Shown one piece after another: positions 8,235 to 16,030 of a stretch of 64,000 bases of DNA. The stretch spans positions 1-64,000 of the forward strand of contig NZ_BAABHJ010000002.1 of the NCBI RefSeq assembly GCF_039542035.1. Reading direction: 5' to 3'. The stretch comes from Actinoallomurus liliacearum (lineage in GTDB: Bacteria; Actinomycetota; Actinomycetes; Streptosporangiales; Streptosporangiaceae). The notes beneath the pieces were generated by a model. The model was not told the origin of the DNA. It was given only the letters and a program-made list of their open reading frames with translations, and searched no databases. How positions within the stretch are numbered: the stretch's first letter is position 1; the number at the start of each line of letters is the position of its first letter. A program made the position numbers and the translations under genes.

Positions 8235-9029
8235 ATGTCGACCAACCCGCATGCGGAGGCGCTCCGCTTCGAGAACGTCACGCTGCAGTTCCCCGAGACG
8301 CACCGGCCGGCGATCGAGGACGTCTCGCTTCAGGTCGGGCGCGGCAGGTTCGTCGCCGTGATCGGGCCGTCCGGGTGTGGCAAGAGCACGATCCTCAACC
8401 TGGCCGCCGGGTTGCTCTCCCCGACCAAGGGCGAGGTCTACTTCGGTGGCGAGCGCGTCACCGCCGTGAACTCCGCGGCGGCGTACGTCACCCAGCAGTC
8501 CAACCTGCTCCCCTGGCTGAGCGTGAGAGCGAACATCGGGCTCGCCCTGAAGTTCCGCAAGGTGCCGAAAGAAGAGCGTGACGAGCGCGTGGAGCGCTGG
8601 GTGAGGCTGGTCGGGCTCACGGGTTTTGAGGACCACTATCCGCGCGAGTTGTCCGGCGGCATGCAGAAGCGCTGCGCCATCGCCCGGGCACTCATCTACA
8701 ACCCGTCCATCGTGCTGATGGACGAGCCGTTCGGCCCACTGGACGCCATCACCCGCCTGAAGCTCCAGCAGGAACTGCTCAACATCTGGGAAGAGCAGAA
8801 CGGCACGCTCATCTTCGTCACCCACGACCTGAACGAGGCCATCTACCTCGCCGACGAGGTCATCGTCATGTCCAGCGGCCCCGGCACGGTCCGCCGCGTC
8901 CTGGAGGTGCCGTTCGAGCGGCCCCGCAGCATCGGCTCCCTCGTGGAGTCACCCGAGTTCGCGGAGCTCTACAACGACCTGTGGAGCCTCTTCAAGTCCG
9001 AGCTGCAGATGTCTGACGCCACCGCGTAG
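8235..9029 (+). CDS. ABC transporter ATP-binding protein, NitT/TauT (SsuB) type
   Basis: This 264-aa cytoplasmic ATPase energises import. It has Walker A GPSGCGKST, the Q-loop region QQSNLLPW, signature LSGGMQKR, Walker B IVLMDEP, D-loop GPLDA and H-loop VTHD, all spaced as in nitrate/sulfonate/taurine-type importers. Its partners are the lipoprotein at 20246 and the permease at 21319, about 11 kb downstream in the same orientation, with the catabolic genes in between. The start ATG at 8235 follows AAGGAGGGG by 4 nt. It is the first gene after promoter 1 and its operators. The transported compound is unknown; the neighbours suggest an aromatic or polycarboxylic acid. Confidence 0.9.
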   Translation: MSTNPHAEALRFENVTLQFPETHRPAIEDVSLQVGRGRFVAVIGPSGCGKSTILNLAAGLLSPTKGEVYFGGERVTAVNSAAAYVTQQSNLLPWLSVRANIGLALKFRKVPKEERDERVERWVRLVGLTGFEDHYPRELSGGMQKRCAIARALIYNPSIVLMDEPFGPLDAITRLKLQQELLNIWEEQNGTLIFVTHDLNEAIYLADEVIVMSSGPGTVRRVLEVPFERPRSIGSLVESPEFAELYNDLWSLFKSELQMSDATA

Positions 9030-9045
9030 AGACCGAGGTTCAACG

Positions 9046-9639
9046 TTGATATCGATCACCGAGACGATCGCCGTCCCGAGCTCGCGGAAGCGGGTGTGGG
9101 AGGTCATCTCCAGTCCTGCGGACGTCGTGTCCTGCATCGCCGGCGCCGAGCTCGGCGAGGCCCACGACGACGGCTCGTTCGACGGGACCCTCGTCGTCAA
9201 GTTCGGGGCGGTCCGGGTCAGGTTCGGCGCCCGCGTGCACCTGGAGCTGGACGAGGCCGGGTTCGAGGGACGGCTCACGGCCCGCGGCAAGGACGGCCAG
9301 GCCGCCACCCGCTTCACCGGGGAGGCGACCTTCCGCGTCATCGAGGACGGGAACGGCTCGCAGGTCGCCATGAACGGCGAGATCCAGCTCACCGGCAAGC
9401 TCACCTCGCTGATCGAGGCGGGTGCCGGGGTCGTCGTCTCCCGCATGACCAAGGACTTCTCGGCGCGGCTGGTCGAGCTGTGCGCCGGGCCGGCCGAACC
9501 GCAGACCGCGATGGCGGAGACGGCGCCGGGCACGCCGGTCGCGCCGGCACCGACGACGCTGACCGCCCGGATCCGCGCTTGGTGGTCGGCGCTGTGGAGC
9601 AGGCGTACGGAACGTTCCAACCAAGGAGGTGCGGCGTGA
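9046..9639 (+). CDS. CoxG-like SRPBCC-fold protein
   Basis: This 197-aa protein has residues 1-145 matching the CoxG/START-like (SRPBCC) family: ITETIAVPSSRKRVWEVISSPADVVSCIAGAEL at the start, then the long beta strands and a terminal helix (SLIEAGAGVVVSRMTKDFSARLVE). The last 45 residues are a low-complexity Ala/Pro/Thr tail. CoxG proteins normally sit beside molybdenum hydroxylases (CoxMSL) and are linked to their maturation or membrane anchoring. None is encoded here, so the protein may bind a hydrophobic substrate instead. The start is TTG at 9046, with a gagg site upstream. Its stop overlaps the next start by 4 nt (GTGA), so the two are translationally coupled. Confidence 0.75.
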   Translation: MISITETIAVPSSRKRVWEVISSPADVVSCIAGAELGEAHDDGSFDGTLVVKFGAVRVRFGARVHLELDEAGFEGRLTARGKDGQAATRFTGEATFRVIEDGNGSQVAMNGEIQLTGKLTSLIEAGAGVVVSRMTKDFSARLVELCAGPAEPQTAMAETAPGTPVAPAPTTLTARIRAWWSALWSRRTERSNQGGAA

Positions 9640-10490
9640 CCAGGCTCAACGGGGTGATCCGCGCGCTGGAGGACGGGCAGCACGCCTTCGCGTCCTTCGT
9701 GCCGCCGGACCCGGCGGCCGCCCTGGAGTTCGGCACCGCGAAGTACGACGGCCTGATCTTCGAGATGGAGCACAAACCCTGGGACGTCGTCGGTCTCAAG
9801 CACAGCCTCCAGTACCTGCTGAACCGCAGGCAGATCGCTACCGCCGGTGACCTGGCCCCGGCGGTGACCCCTCTCGTACGCATCCCCACCAACGGTGCGG
9901 AGAAGGGGCAGTGGCACGCCAAACAGGCCCTCGACCTGGGCGCCTACGGCATCGTCTGGCCGCACGTCACGACGGTGGACGAGGCCTACAACGCGGTCGC
10001 CGCCTGCCGCTACCCGCGGCTGCCGGACGCGCCGCGCTACGAACCGGCGGGCGTACGCGGGGACAGCCCGGCGGCGGCGGCCCGCTACTGGGGTCTGACG
10101 AACGACGAGTACTACGCCAAAAGCGGGGTCTGGCCGCTGGACCCGGACGGCGAGATCCTCGTCGCGCTCATGATCGAGGACCAGCTCGGCATCCAGAACC
10201 TTCCCGACATCCTCGACCAGGTGCCGGGCATCGGGCTGGTGATCATCGGCGAGGGCGACCTGAGCCAGGAGCTCGGCGTACCCCGCCGGTACGAGCACCC
10301 GAAGGTCCTGGACTGCAAGCGGCGCATCCTCGACATCTGCGGCGAGCGGGGCGTCGCCGTCGGCCACCCGCACGTGACCGCCGGGAACGTCGAGCGGGTC
10401 CTCAAGGAGGGATATCGCTTCCTGATGACCCTTCCCGTGCGCTCGTACCCGGGGCTCGACCGTGGCCGCGAACTCACCGGCCGCGCCTGA
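9636..10490 (+). CDS. HpcH/HpaI-family aldolase/citrate lyase-type enzyme
   Basis: This 284-aa TIM-barrel, metal-dependent pyruvate-type aldolase cleaves or forms C-C bonds of 2-oxo-hydroxy acids. The conserved residues are recognisable: EMEHKPWD (family EHxP), PLVRIPT (substrate-binding Arg), MIEDQLGIQNL (metal Glu) and GEGDLSQELG (metal Asp). It carries an insertion of about 40 residues (YPRLPDAPRY through YYAKSGVWPLDPDG) not usual in HpaI, and so belongs to a divergent branch. The start is GTG at 9636 after AAGGAGG, overlapping coxG-like by 4 nt. Next to the LigJ-like hydratase, it could do the final cleavage of a 4-carboxy-4-hydroxy-2-oxoadipate-like compound. The substrate is inferred. 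Confidence 0.8.
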   Translation: MTRLNGVIRALEDGQHAFASFVPPDPAAALEFGTAKYDGLIFEMEHKPWDVVGLKHSLQYLLNRRQIATAGDLAPAVTPLVRIPTNGAEKGQWHAKQALDLGAYGIVWPHVTTVDEAYNAVAACRYPRLPDAPRYEPAGVRGDSPAAAARYWGLTNDEYYAKSGVWPLDPDGEILVALMIEDQLGIQNLPDILDQVPGIGLVIIGEGDLSQELGVPRRYEHPKVLDCKRRILDICGERGVAVGHPHVTAGNVERVLKEGYRFLMTLPVRSYPGLDRGRELTGRA

Positions 10491-10503
10491 AGAAGGAAAT
10501 TCG

Positions 10504-11532
10504 ATGATCATCGACTGTCACGGCCACTTCACCACCGCGCCGAAGGCCCTCGGCGAGTGGCGCGAGAGGCAGATCAAGGCGTACGACGAGGGCGTCCGGG
10601 TCGGCCCGGACGAGCTGGAGATCACCGACGAGGAGATTCGCGCGGCGATCGAGGACGGCCAGCTCAAGCTGCAGCTCGAGCGCGGCACCGACGTCACGAT
10701 CTTCTCCCCGGGTGCCGGCAAGATGGCCCACCACTACGGCGACGAGCGCACCAGCCTGGACTGGTCCCGGGTCGCCAACGACCTGATCGGCCGGGTCTGC
10801 GGGCTCTTCCCCGACCGGTTCGCGGGCGTCTGCCAGCTTCCGCAGTCCCCGGGCGACGCGCTCGCCACCTCGATCCGCAACGCGGCCGAGGAACTGGAGC
10901 GCTGCGTCGAAGAGCTCGGCTTCGTCGGCTGCCTGCTCAACCCGGACCCGTCGGACGGCTTCTACCAGGCGCCGCCGCTGACCGACAAGGTCTACTACCC
11001 GCTCTACGAGAAGATGGTCGAGCTCGACGTTCCCGCCATGATCCACGTGGCGATGTCGCGCAACGACGCGCTGCAGGGCACCTGCGCGCACTACCTCGCC
11101 GGTGACACCGCAGCCTTCATGCAGCTGTGCACGTCGGACCTCTTCAAGGACTTCCCCGAGCTGCGCTTCGTGATCCCGCACGGCGGCGGCGCGGTGCCCT
11201 ACCACTGGGGGCGCTACCGGGGGTTCCTGCAGGACCGCGGGCGGCCGCCGCTGGAGGAGGCGGTGCTCGACAACGTCTTCTTCGACACCTGCGTTTACCA
11301 CCGCCGCGGCCTGGAGCTGCTGCTCGACGTCGTTCCGGCGAAGAACGTGCTGTTCGCCTCGGAGATGATCGGCGCCGTCCGCGGCGTGGACCCCGAGACC
11401 GGCCGCAACTTCGACGACGTCAAGTTCCTGCTCGACGGCATCGACATGACCGATGAGGACCGCCGAGCGGTGTACGGCGGCAACGCGCGGCGGGTGTTCA
11501 GCCGGCTGAAGTCCAGGGGGGTTACCGAGTGA
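10504..11532 (+). CDS. LigJ-like 4-oxalomesaconate hydratase (amidohydrolase superfamily)
   Basis: This 342-aa protein resembles Sphingobium LigJ along its length: MIIDCHGHFTTAPKALGEWR at the start, FSPGAGKMAHH, LLNPDPSDGFYQAPPLTD, YPLYEKMVELDVPAMIHV, then FVIPHGGGAVPYHWGR, and FDTCVYH and LFASEMIGAVRGVDPETG near the end. LigJ uses an amidohydrolase barrel with Zn to hydrate 4-oxalomesaconate to 4-carboxy-4-hydroxy-2-oxoadipate in the protocatechuate 4,5-cleavage pathway. The metal-site HxH and the Glu of SEMIGA are kept. The ATG at 10504 has GAAGGAA upstream, 13 nt after the aldolase gene. LigAB, LigC and LigK are not visible nearby, so a related substrate is possible. Confidence 0.85.
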   Translation: MIIDCHGHFTTAPKALGEWRERQIKAYDEGVRVGPDELEITDEEIRAAIEDGQLKLQLERGTDVTIFSPGAGKMAHHYGDERTSLDWSRVANDLIGRVCGLFPDRFAGVCQLPQSPGDALATSIRNAAEELERCVEELGFVGCLLNPDPSDGFYQAPPLTDKVYYPLYEKMVELDVPAMIHVAMSRNDALQGTCAHYLAGDTAAFMQLCTSDLFKDFPELRFVIPHGGGAVPYHWGRYRGFLQDRGRPPLEEAVLDNVFFDTCVYHRRGLELLLDVVPAKNVLFASEMIGAVRGVDPETGRNFDDVKFLLDGIDMTDEDRRAVYGGNARRVFSRLKSRGVTE

Positions 11533-13169
11533 AGGCCTATGAGGCGCTCGCCGAGGCGTTCGTCAAGGAGGGCACGACCGACGTCTTCGGCATGATGGGC
11601 GACGCCAACATGCACTGGATGGACGCGCTCGCCCATCGCGGCGTACGCCTCTACGAGGTGCGGCACGAGGGCTCCGGTCTCGGCATGGCCGACGGCTGGG
11701 CGCGGGCGTCGGGACGGCCCGGCGTCGTCACGACCACCAGCGGTCCCGGTGTCTCCCAGCTCGCCACCTCGATGCTGTGCGCGAGCCGGGCCGGGACCCC
11801 GCTGGTCGCGTTCTGCGGCGAGACCGCGTGGGGCGACGAGGGCGCCGTGCAGTACCTCGACCAGCGCCGGTTCGCCGCCGCGATCGAGTGCGGCTTCGTC
11901 CACCTGTCAACGGCCGACCAGGCCGAGGAGGCCGTGCAGCGCGCCTTCTACCTGGCCCGCACCGAGAACCGGCCGGTCATGCTGAGCGCCCCGATGGACG
12001 TGCAGGTCCGGGAGTACGAGCCGGGCGACTACATTCCGTCGCACGCGCTGATCCCGCAGTCCCGGCCACTGCCCGACCCGGCCCGCGTCGAGGCCGCCCG
12101 CGCACTGATCGAGAGTAGCAAGCGCGTCGTCATCATCGCCGGCCGGGGCGCTCGCCGCGCCGGAGCCGGCGAGGAGATCCTCGCGCTCCAGGCCAGGACC
12201 GGCGCGCTGCTCGCCACCACGCTCCAGGCGAAGAACTGGCTGTGCGACCGCACCGAGTTCCACGTCGGGCTGTCCGGGCTGTTCGGTAGCAGGCCCGCGC
12301 AAGAGCTGCTCCAAGAGGCCGACTGCGTGATCGCGGTCGGCGCGAGCCTGAACCACTACACGACCGAGCACGGCTACCTCTACCCCGAGGCCCGCTACGT
12401 GCAGATCGACTCCGCGCCGAACGTGGTCATGGGCAACGGCCGGGTCGCCGACTGCTACATCCAGGCCGACGCGGTCACCGCGGTCACCGAGCTCAACCGG
12501 GTCCTCGGCGCGACCCGCGTGGAGGGCTTCCACACCGCCGAGACCCGGAGCCGGCTGACCGACTGGCTCACGGCCCCGATCGACTACGTGTGCGAGCCCG
12601 GAAGGATCGACCCCCGCGAGGCCATCAAGGTCCTCGACGCGGCCATGCCCGGCGAGTTCGACCTGGTGCTCGGCAGCGGCCACCAGACCGACTTCGGCAC
12701 GATGCTCTTCCAACGGTCCCGTCAGGTGACGTCCAACTACGGCATGTTCGGTGCGATCGGGCAGGCCCCGCTGCTGACCATCGGCCAGATCGTCGCCACC
12801 GGAAGGGCCGCCTTCGTGGTCGAGGGTGACGCGAGCTTCCTGATGCACCTGTCGGAGTTCGAGACGGCCTGCCGCTACGACCTGCCGCTGCTGGTCGTGG
12901 TCATGAACGACGAGGGCCTCGGGGCCGAGTACCACAAACTGGGCGCCAAGGGCCTCACCAAGGATCTGGCCGTCATCCCGAACCCCGAACTGGGCCGGGT
13001 CGCGGAGGCCCTCGGCGGTGGCGGCGCCACCGTACGAAACGCCGCCGAGCTGGAGGCCGCCGTCGCGGCGTACGTCGCGAACCCGCGCCCGTTCGTCATC
13101 GACGTCCGCATCACCCGCGACGTGCTGAGCGTCCCCTACCGGCGCCTCTGGTACGGCGAGGACGTGTGA
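11529..13169 (+). CDS. Thiamine-diphosphate-dependent enzyme (decarboxylase/acetolactate synthase-like)
   Basis: This 546-aa three-domain ThDP enzyme has the PYR domain carrying the catalytic Glu in YEVRHEGSGLGMADGWAR. The central Rossmann-like domain follows from about 190, and the PP domain has a GDA…N(28)…ND version of the ThDP/Mg motif (EGDASFLMHL to VMNDEGLGAE). It belongs to the benzoylformate decarboxylase/acetolactate synthase-like superfamily. The start is GTG at 11529, overlapping the LigJ-like stop by 4 nt. In this operon a 2-oxo acid decarboxylase or carboligase role is likely, for example on an oxaloacid produced by the hydratase/aldolase pair. The exact reaction cannot be read from sequence. 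Confidence 0.8.
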   Translation: MKAYEALAEAFVKEGTTDVFGMMGDANMHWMDALAHRGVRLYEVRHEGSGLGMADGWARASGRPGVVTTTSGPGVSQLATSMLCASRAGTPLVAFCGETAWGDEGAVQYLDQRRFAAAIECGFVHLSTADQAEEAVQRAFYLARTENRPVMLSAPMDVQVREYEPGDYIPSHALIPQSRPLPDPARVEAARALIESSKRVVIIAGRGARRAGAGEEILALQARTGALLATTLQAKNWLCDRTEFHVGLSGLFGSRPAQELLQEADCVIAVGASLNHYTTEHGYLYPEARYVQIDSAPNVVMGNGRVADCYIQADAVTAVTELNRVLGATRVEGFHTAETRSRLTDWLTAPIDYVCEPGRIDPREAIKVLDAAMPGEFDLVLGSGHQTDFGTMLFQRSRQVTSNYGMFGAIGQAPLLTIGQIVATGRAAFVVEGDASFLMHLSEFETACRYDLPLLVVVMNDEGLGAEYHKLGAKGLTKDLAVIPNPELGRVAEALGGGGATVRNAAELEAAVAAYVANPRPFVIDVRITRDVLSVPYRRLWYGEDV

Positions 13170-14008
13170 TGAAGGTCGTTCTGGGCGACTACTCCCACAG
13201 CCGCGCCGTGAAGGACCTCCCCGACCACGAGTTCGTCGAGGTCAAGCCGCTGTACGGCGCCTTCGCCAGGATGGTCCGCACGCTGGAGTTCGACGTGTGC
13301 GAGCTGGCCCTGGCGACGTACCTCCAGGCCAGGGACAACGGTGTGCCGGTGACGCTGCTGCCGGTTGTCATGATCGGCGGCACCCACCATCGCTCGCTGA
13401 CCCGCCTCCCGGACGCGCCGCCGCTCACGCCGGACGACCTCCGGAGCCGCCGCGTCGGCGTCCGCTCCTACAGCCAGACCACCGGCCTGTGGGTGCGCGG
13501 CCTCCTGCGCGAGGAGTACGGCGTGAACGCCGCCGACGTCACCTGGGTCACCACCGAGGAACCGCACGTCGCGCGGTATACCGAACCGCCGTACGTCGAG
13601 CGGTCGGCCGCGGGGACCGTCGTGGACCTGCTGCAGGCGGGCGACGTCGCGGCCGCCGTGCTCGGCCCGCGCGCCGTCGGCGGCCAGGGCGAGGGCCTCG
13701 TTCCGCTGATCGAGGACGCCGAGGCGGCCGGCCGCGCCTGGGTGGAACGCCACGGCACCGTCCCCGTCAACCACGTGGTCGTCGTGCGGAACGCCGTGCT
13801 CGAGGAGGACCCGGGGGCGGTGGACGCGCTCTACGCCGCGCTGAAGGCGGCGACCGCGGGCGCCGAGCCTCCCGTGGCCGCCGGCTGGAGCGAGCAGCTC
13901 GCGAAGGCCCTGGAGATCGGCGGCCGGTACGCCCTCGAGCAGGACCTGATCCGCACGGCGGTCGACGTCGCCGAGATCGAGAGAGGAGCGGCCCGATGGT
14001 CGGACTGA
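13169..14008 (+). CDS. 4,5-dihydroxyphthalate decarboxylase-like protein A
   Basis: This 279-aa cytosolic protein lacks a signal peptide and has the type-II periplasmic-binding-protein fold used by Pht5-type 4,5-dihydroxyphthalate decarboxylases. The shared blocks are VVLGDYSHSRAVKDL, FARMVRTLEFDVCELALATYL, RSRRVGVRSYSQTTGLWVRGLL, EEYGVNAADVTWV and PVNHVVVVRN. It is the first of three paralogues (with 15144 and 16031). It is about 40 residues shorter than copy C, mainly in the middle. The ATG at 13169 overlaps the preceding TGA (TGATG). Decarboxylation of an ortho-dicarboxylated or polycarboxylic acid is the likely activity. Sequence does not exclude a substrate-binding subunit role. Confidence 0.78.
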   Translation: MKVVLGDYSHSRAVKDLPDHEFVEVKPLYGAFARMVRTLEFDVCELALATYLQARDNGVPVTLLPVVMIGGTHHRSLTRLPDAPPLTPDDLRSRRVGVRSYSQTTGLWVRGLLREEYGVNAADVTWVTTEEPHVARYTEPPYVERSAAGTVVDLLQAGDVAAAVLGPRAVGGQGEGLVPLIEDAEAAGRAWVERHGTVPVNHVVVVRNAVLEEDPGAVDALYAALKAATAGAEPPVAAGWSEQLAKALEIGGRYALEQDLIRTAVDVAEIERGAARWSD

Positions 14009-15132
14009 GGCATCGCACCGGCGCCTACACGCGCGAGCCGGAGGAGTGGACACCCGAACTGCTGGAGAAGGTGGCGTGGCGCCGCGAGGCCGCCGCCGAG
14101 CCGTTCCGCGGCGTGGCGACGTCGGACGGGATTCAGCGGGGTCTGTTCCCGCTGTGCGCCACCGGCCTCGACGTGGAGCCACAGCGTAAGGCCGCCGAGG
14201 ACTACCTGGCGCTGCTCACGACCGCGGAACTGGCCGAGGGCCGGCTCCCGATGGACGACGTGACGTGGCGGCACTGGGCGAACGGCGCCCGCTACTTCCT
14301 GCGCCACGGCCTGTGCATGGCCGACCTGGACGAGGCCAGGCGTCGCGCGATCCTGGCGATCCTGCGCCGCAGCCTCAGCCCGTACGGCTACCAGCAGGTC
14401 GTCGACATCATGCACCTCAACCTCACGGTCGGCGAGCTGCGCGGCGAGGAGCACCTGCTCAACGAGTGGATGTACTGGTTCAGCGTCTATGGCGAGCCGG
14501 AGCACGGCGGTCCTTGGGGCTGGCAGCTCGACGGCCACCACGTGAACGTCAACTGCGTCTTCGTCGGTGACCAGATGGTCCTCACCCCGACCTTCCTCGG
14601 TGCCGAGCCGGTGATCGCCGACGCCGGGAAGTACGCCGGCACGGCCGCGCTCCGCCGTGAGGAGGCCCTGGGCCGCGCGCTGTTCACGCACCTCACCGGC
14701 GCCCAGCAGGACCGCGCGGTCATCGCCGACGAGCTGCCGCGCGGCCTGTACGCCGGGGCGTTCCGCGACAACTGGGAGCTGGACTACGCGGGCCTGCCGC
14801 TCGGCGAGCTGACGAGCGGGCAGCGGGAGACCGCCGCCGACCTGCTGGGCCTCTACGTCGGCCGGGCGGGCGAGGGCCACGCGGACCTGCGCCTGGCCGA
14901 GGTCCTGGAGCACCAGACCTTCTTCGCGTGGGCCGGTGACCCCGAGGACGTCTTCTACTACCGGCTGCACAGCCCCGTGCTCCTCGTCGAGTTCGAGCAT
15001 CAGTGGGGCGTGATGTTCGACAACGACGAGCCGACACGGCGCCACATCCACACCGTCGTGCGCACCCCGAACGGCAACGACTACGGCGCCGACCTGCTGC
15101 GGCAGCACCACGAGCGGTTCCACCGGCATTGA
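13996..15132 (+). CDS. DUF3500-family protein
   Basis: This 378-aa protein has the DUF3500 features: DGIQRGLFPL near residue 35, a Trp-rich middle (WANGARYFL, LNEWMYWFSVYG), the signature WGWQLDGHHVNVNCVFVGDQMVLTPTFLGAEP and a C-terminal DPEDVFYYRLHSPVLLVEFEHQWGV with IHTVVRTPNGNDYG. The His-rich motifs (DGHHV, FEHQ, RRHIH) could bind a metal. The family has no assigned reaction. The ATG at 13996 lies inside the end of decarboxylase-like A (13-nt overlap) behind GAGAGGAG, so the two are coupled. Its place between decarboxylase-like proteins suggests a hydrolase or lyase step in this pathway, but that is only context. Confidence 0.8.
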   Translation: MVGLRHRTGAYTREPEEWTPELLEKVAWRREAAAEPFRGVATSDGIQRGLFPLCATGLDVEPQRKAAEDYLALLTTAELAEGRLPMDDVTWRHWANGARYFLRHGLCMADLDEARRRAILAILRRSLSPYGYQQVVDIMHLNLTVGELRGEEHLLNEWMYWFSVYGEPEHGGPWGWQLDGHHVNVNCVFVGDQMVLTPTFLGAEPVIADAGKYAGTAALRREEALGRALFTHLTGAQQDRAVIADELPRGLYAGAFRDNWELDYAGLPLGELTSGQRETAADLLGLYVGRAGEGHADLRLAEVLEHQTFFAWAGDPEDVFYYRLHSPVLLVEFEHQWGVMFDNDEPTRRHIHTVVRTPNGNDYGADLLRQHHERFHRH

Positions 15133-15143
15133 GAGGCATCGCA

Positions 15144-16010
15144 TTGAAACTCGTCATCGGACGTGACGACCTGGCACGAGCCGCTGTCGAGGCCACCGGC
15201 GCCGAGCGGCTCAACGTGAAGCCGGTCCATAAGGCGTCGAAGGACTTCGTCAACGACCAGGCGGTGGACCTGGCCGAGCTGGCGATCGTGACGTTGCTCC
15301 AGGCGGTCGCGTACGGCAGGCCGGTCGTGCTGTTGCCGGTCACCACGCTGGGCCGGTTCCAGCACCAGACGCTGGTGACGATCGGTGGGCTGACGGCGGG
15401 CGACGTCGAAGGCCACAGCGTCGGCGTCCGGTCGTGGAGCCAGACCACCGGCGTGTGGATGCGCGGCTTCCTGACCGAGCAGTACGGCGTGGACCTGCGC
15501 GAGGTCCGCTGGGTGACCTACGAGGGCGCCCACGTCGAAGGCGCGCGGGACCCCGACTTCGTGACGCGGGCCCCGGAGGGGGCGAAGCTGCAGGCCGACT
15601 TCCTGGAGCGACGTCTCGACTTCGGGATCATGGGCAACGAGCTCCCCGCCGACGACCGGATCCGCACCGCGATCGCCGACGCGCACGAGGTCGCCGCCGA
15701 GTGGTCGCGGGCCAACGGCTTCGCCCCGGTCAACCACGTGCTGGGTGTGACCGAGCAGGCGGCGCGGGAGCACTCCGCCGCCGTCTGCGCGGCGTACGAC
15801 GCGATGCGCGAGGTCGTCGAGTCCGGCCCGCGGGACACCGGGCCGGTGGACCTGAACCCGGTCGGTTTCGCGGCACTGCGCGGCCCGATCTCTCGGGCGG
15901 CGGCGTACGCGCTGGATCAGGGCGTGCTGCCCCGGCCGGTGGAGTTCGACGAGCTGGTGGCGGCGTCCTGCGCGGCCCTCGGCGTGCCTGCGGCCCGGCT
16001 CGGCGGCTGA
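15144..16010 (+). CDS. 4,5-dihydroxyphthalate decarboxylase-like protein B
   Basis: This 288-aa protein is the second paralogue. It shares the N-terminal KLVIGRDD strand, the DLAELAIVTLLQAVAYGRPVVLLPV segment, GHSVGVRSWSQTTGVWMRGFL, EQYGVDLREVRWVTYEG and PVNHVLGVTE. The acidic GD(Y/F) of the other copies is replaced by GRD, and the FDVCELA block reads VDLAELA. It is therefore the most diverged copy, and its active site may differ or be lost. The TTG start at 15144 is chosen because GAGAGG lies 7 nt upstream and because it aligns with the starts of copies A and C. No signal peptide is present. Confidence 0.72.
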   Translation: MKLVIGRDDLARAAVEATGAERLNVKPVHKASKDFVNDQAVDLAELAIVTLLQAVAYGRPVVLLPVTTLGRFQHQTLVTIGGLTAGDVEGHSVGVRSWSQTTGVWMRGFLTEQYGVDLREVRWVTYEGAHVEGARDPDFVTRAPEGAKLQADFLERRLDFGIMGNELPADDRIRTAIADAHEVAAEWSRANGFAPVNHVLGVTEQAAREHSAAVCAAYDAMREVVESGPRDTGPVDLNPVGFAALRGPISRAAAYALDQGVLPRPVEFDELVAASCAALGVPAARLGG

Positions 16011-16030
16011 CCTTCTCAGAGAGGATTCCG

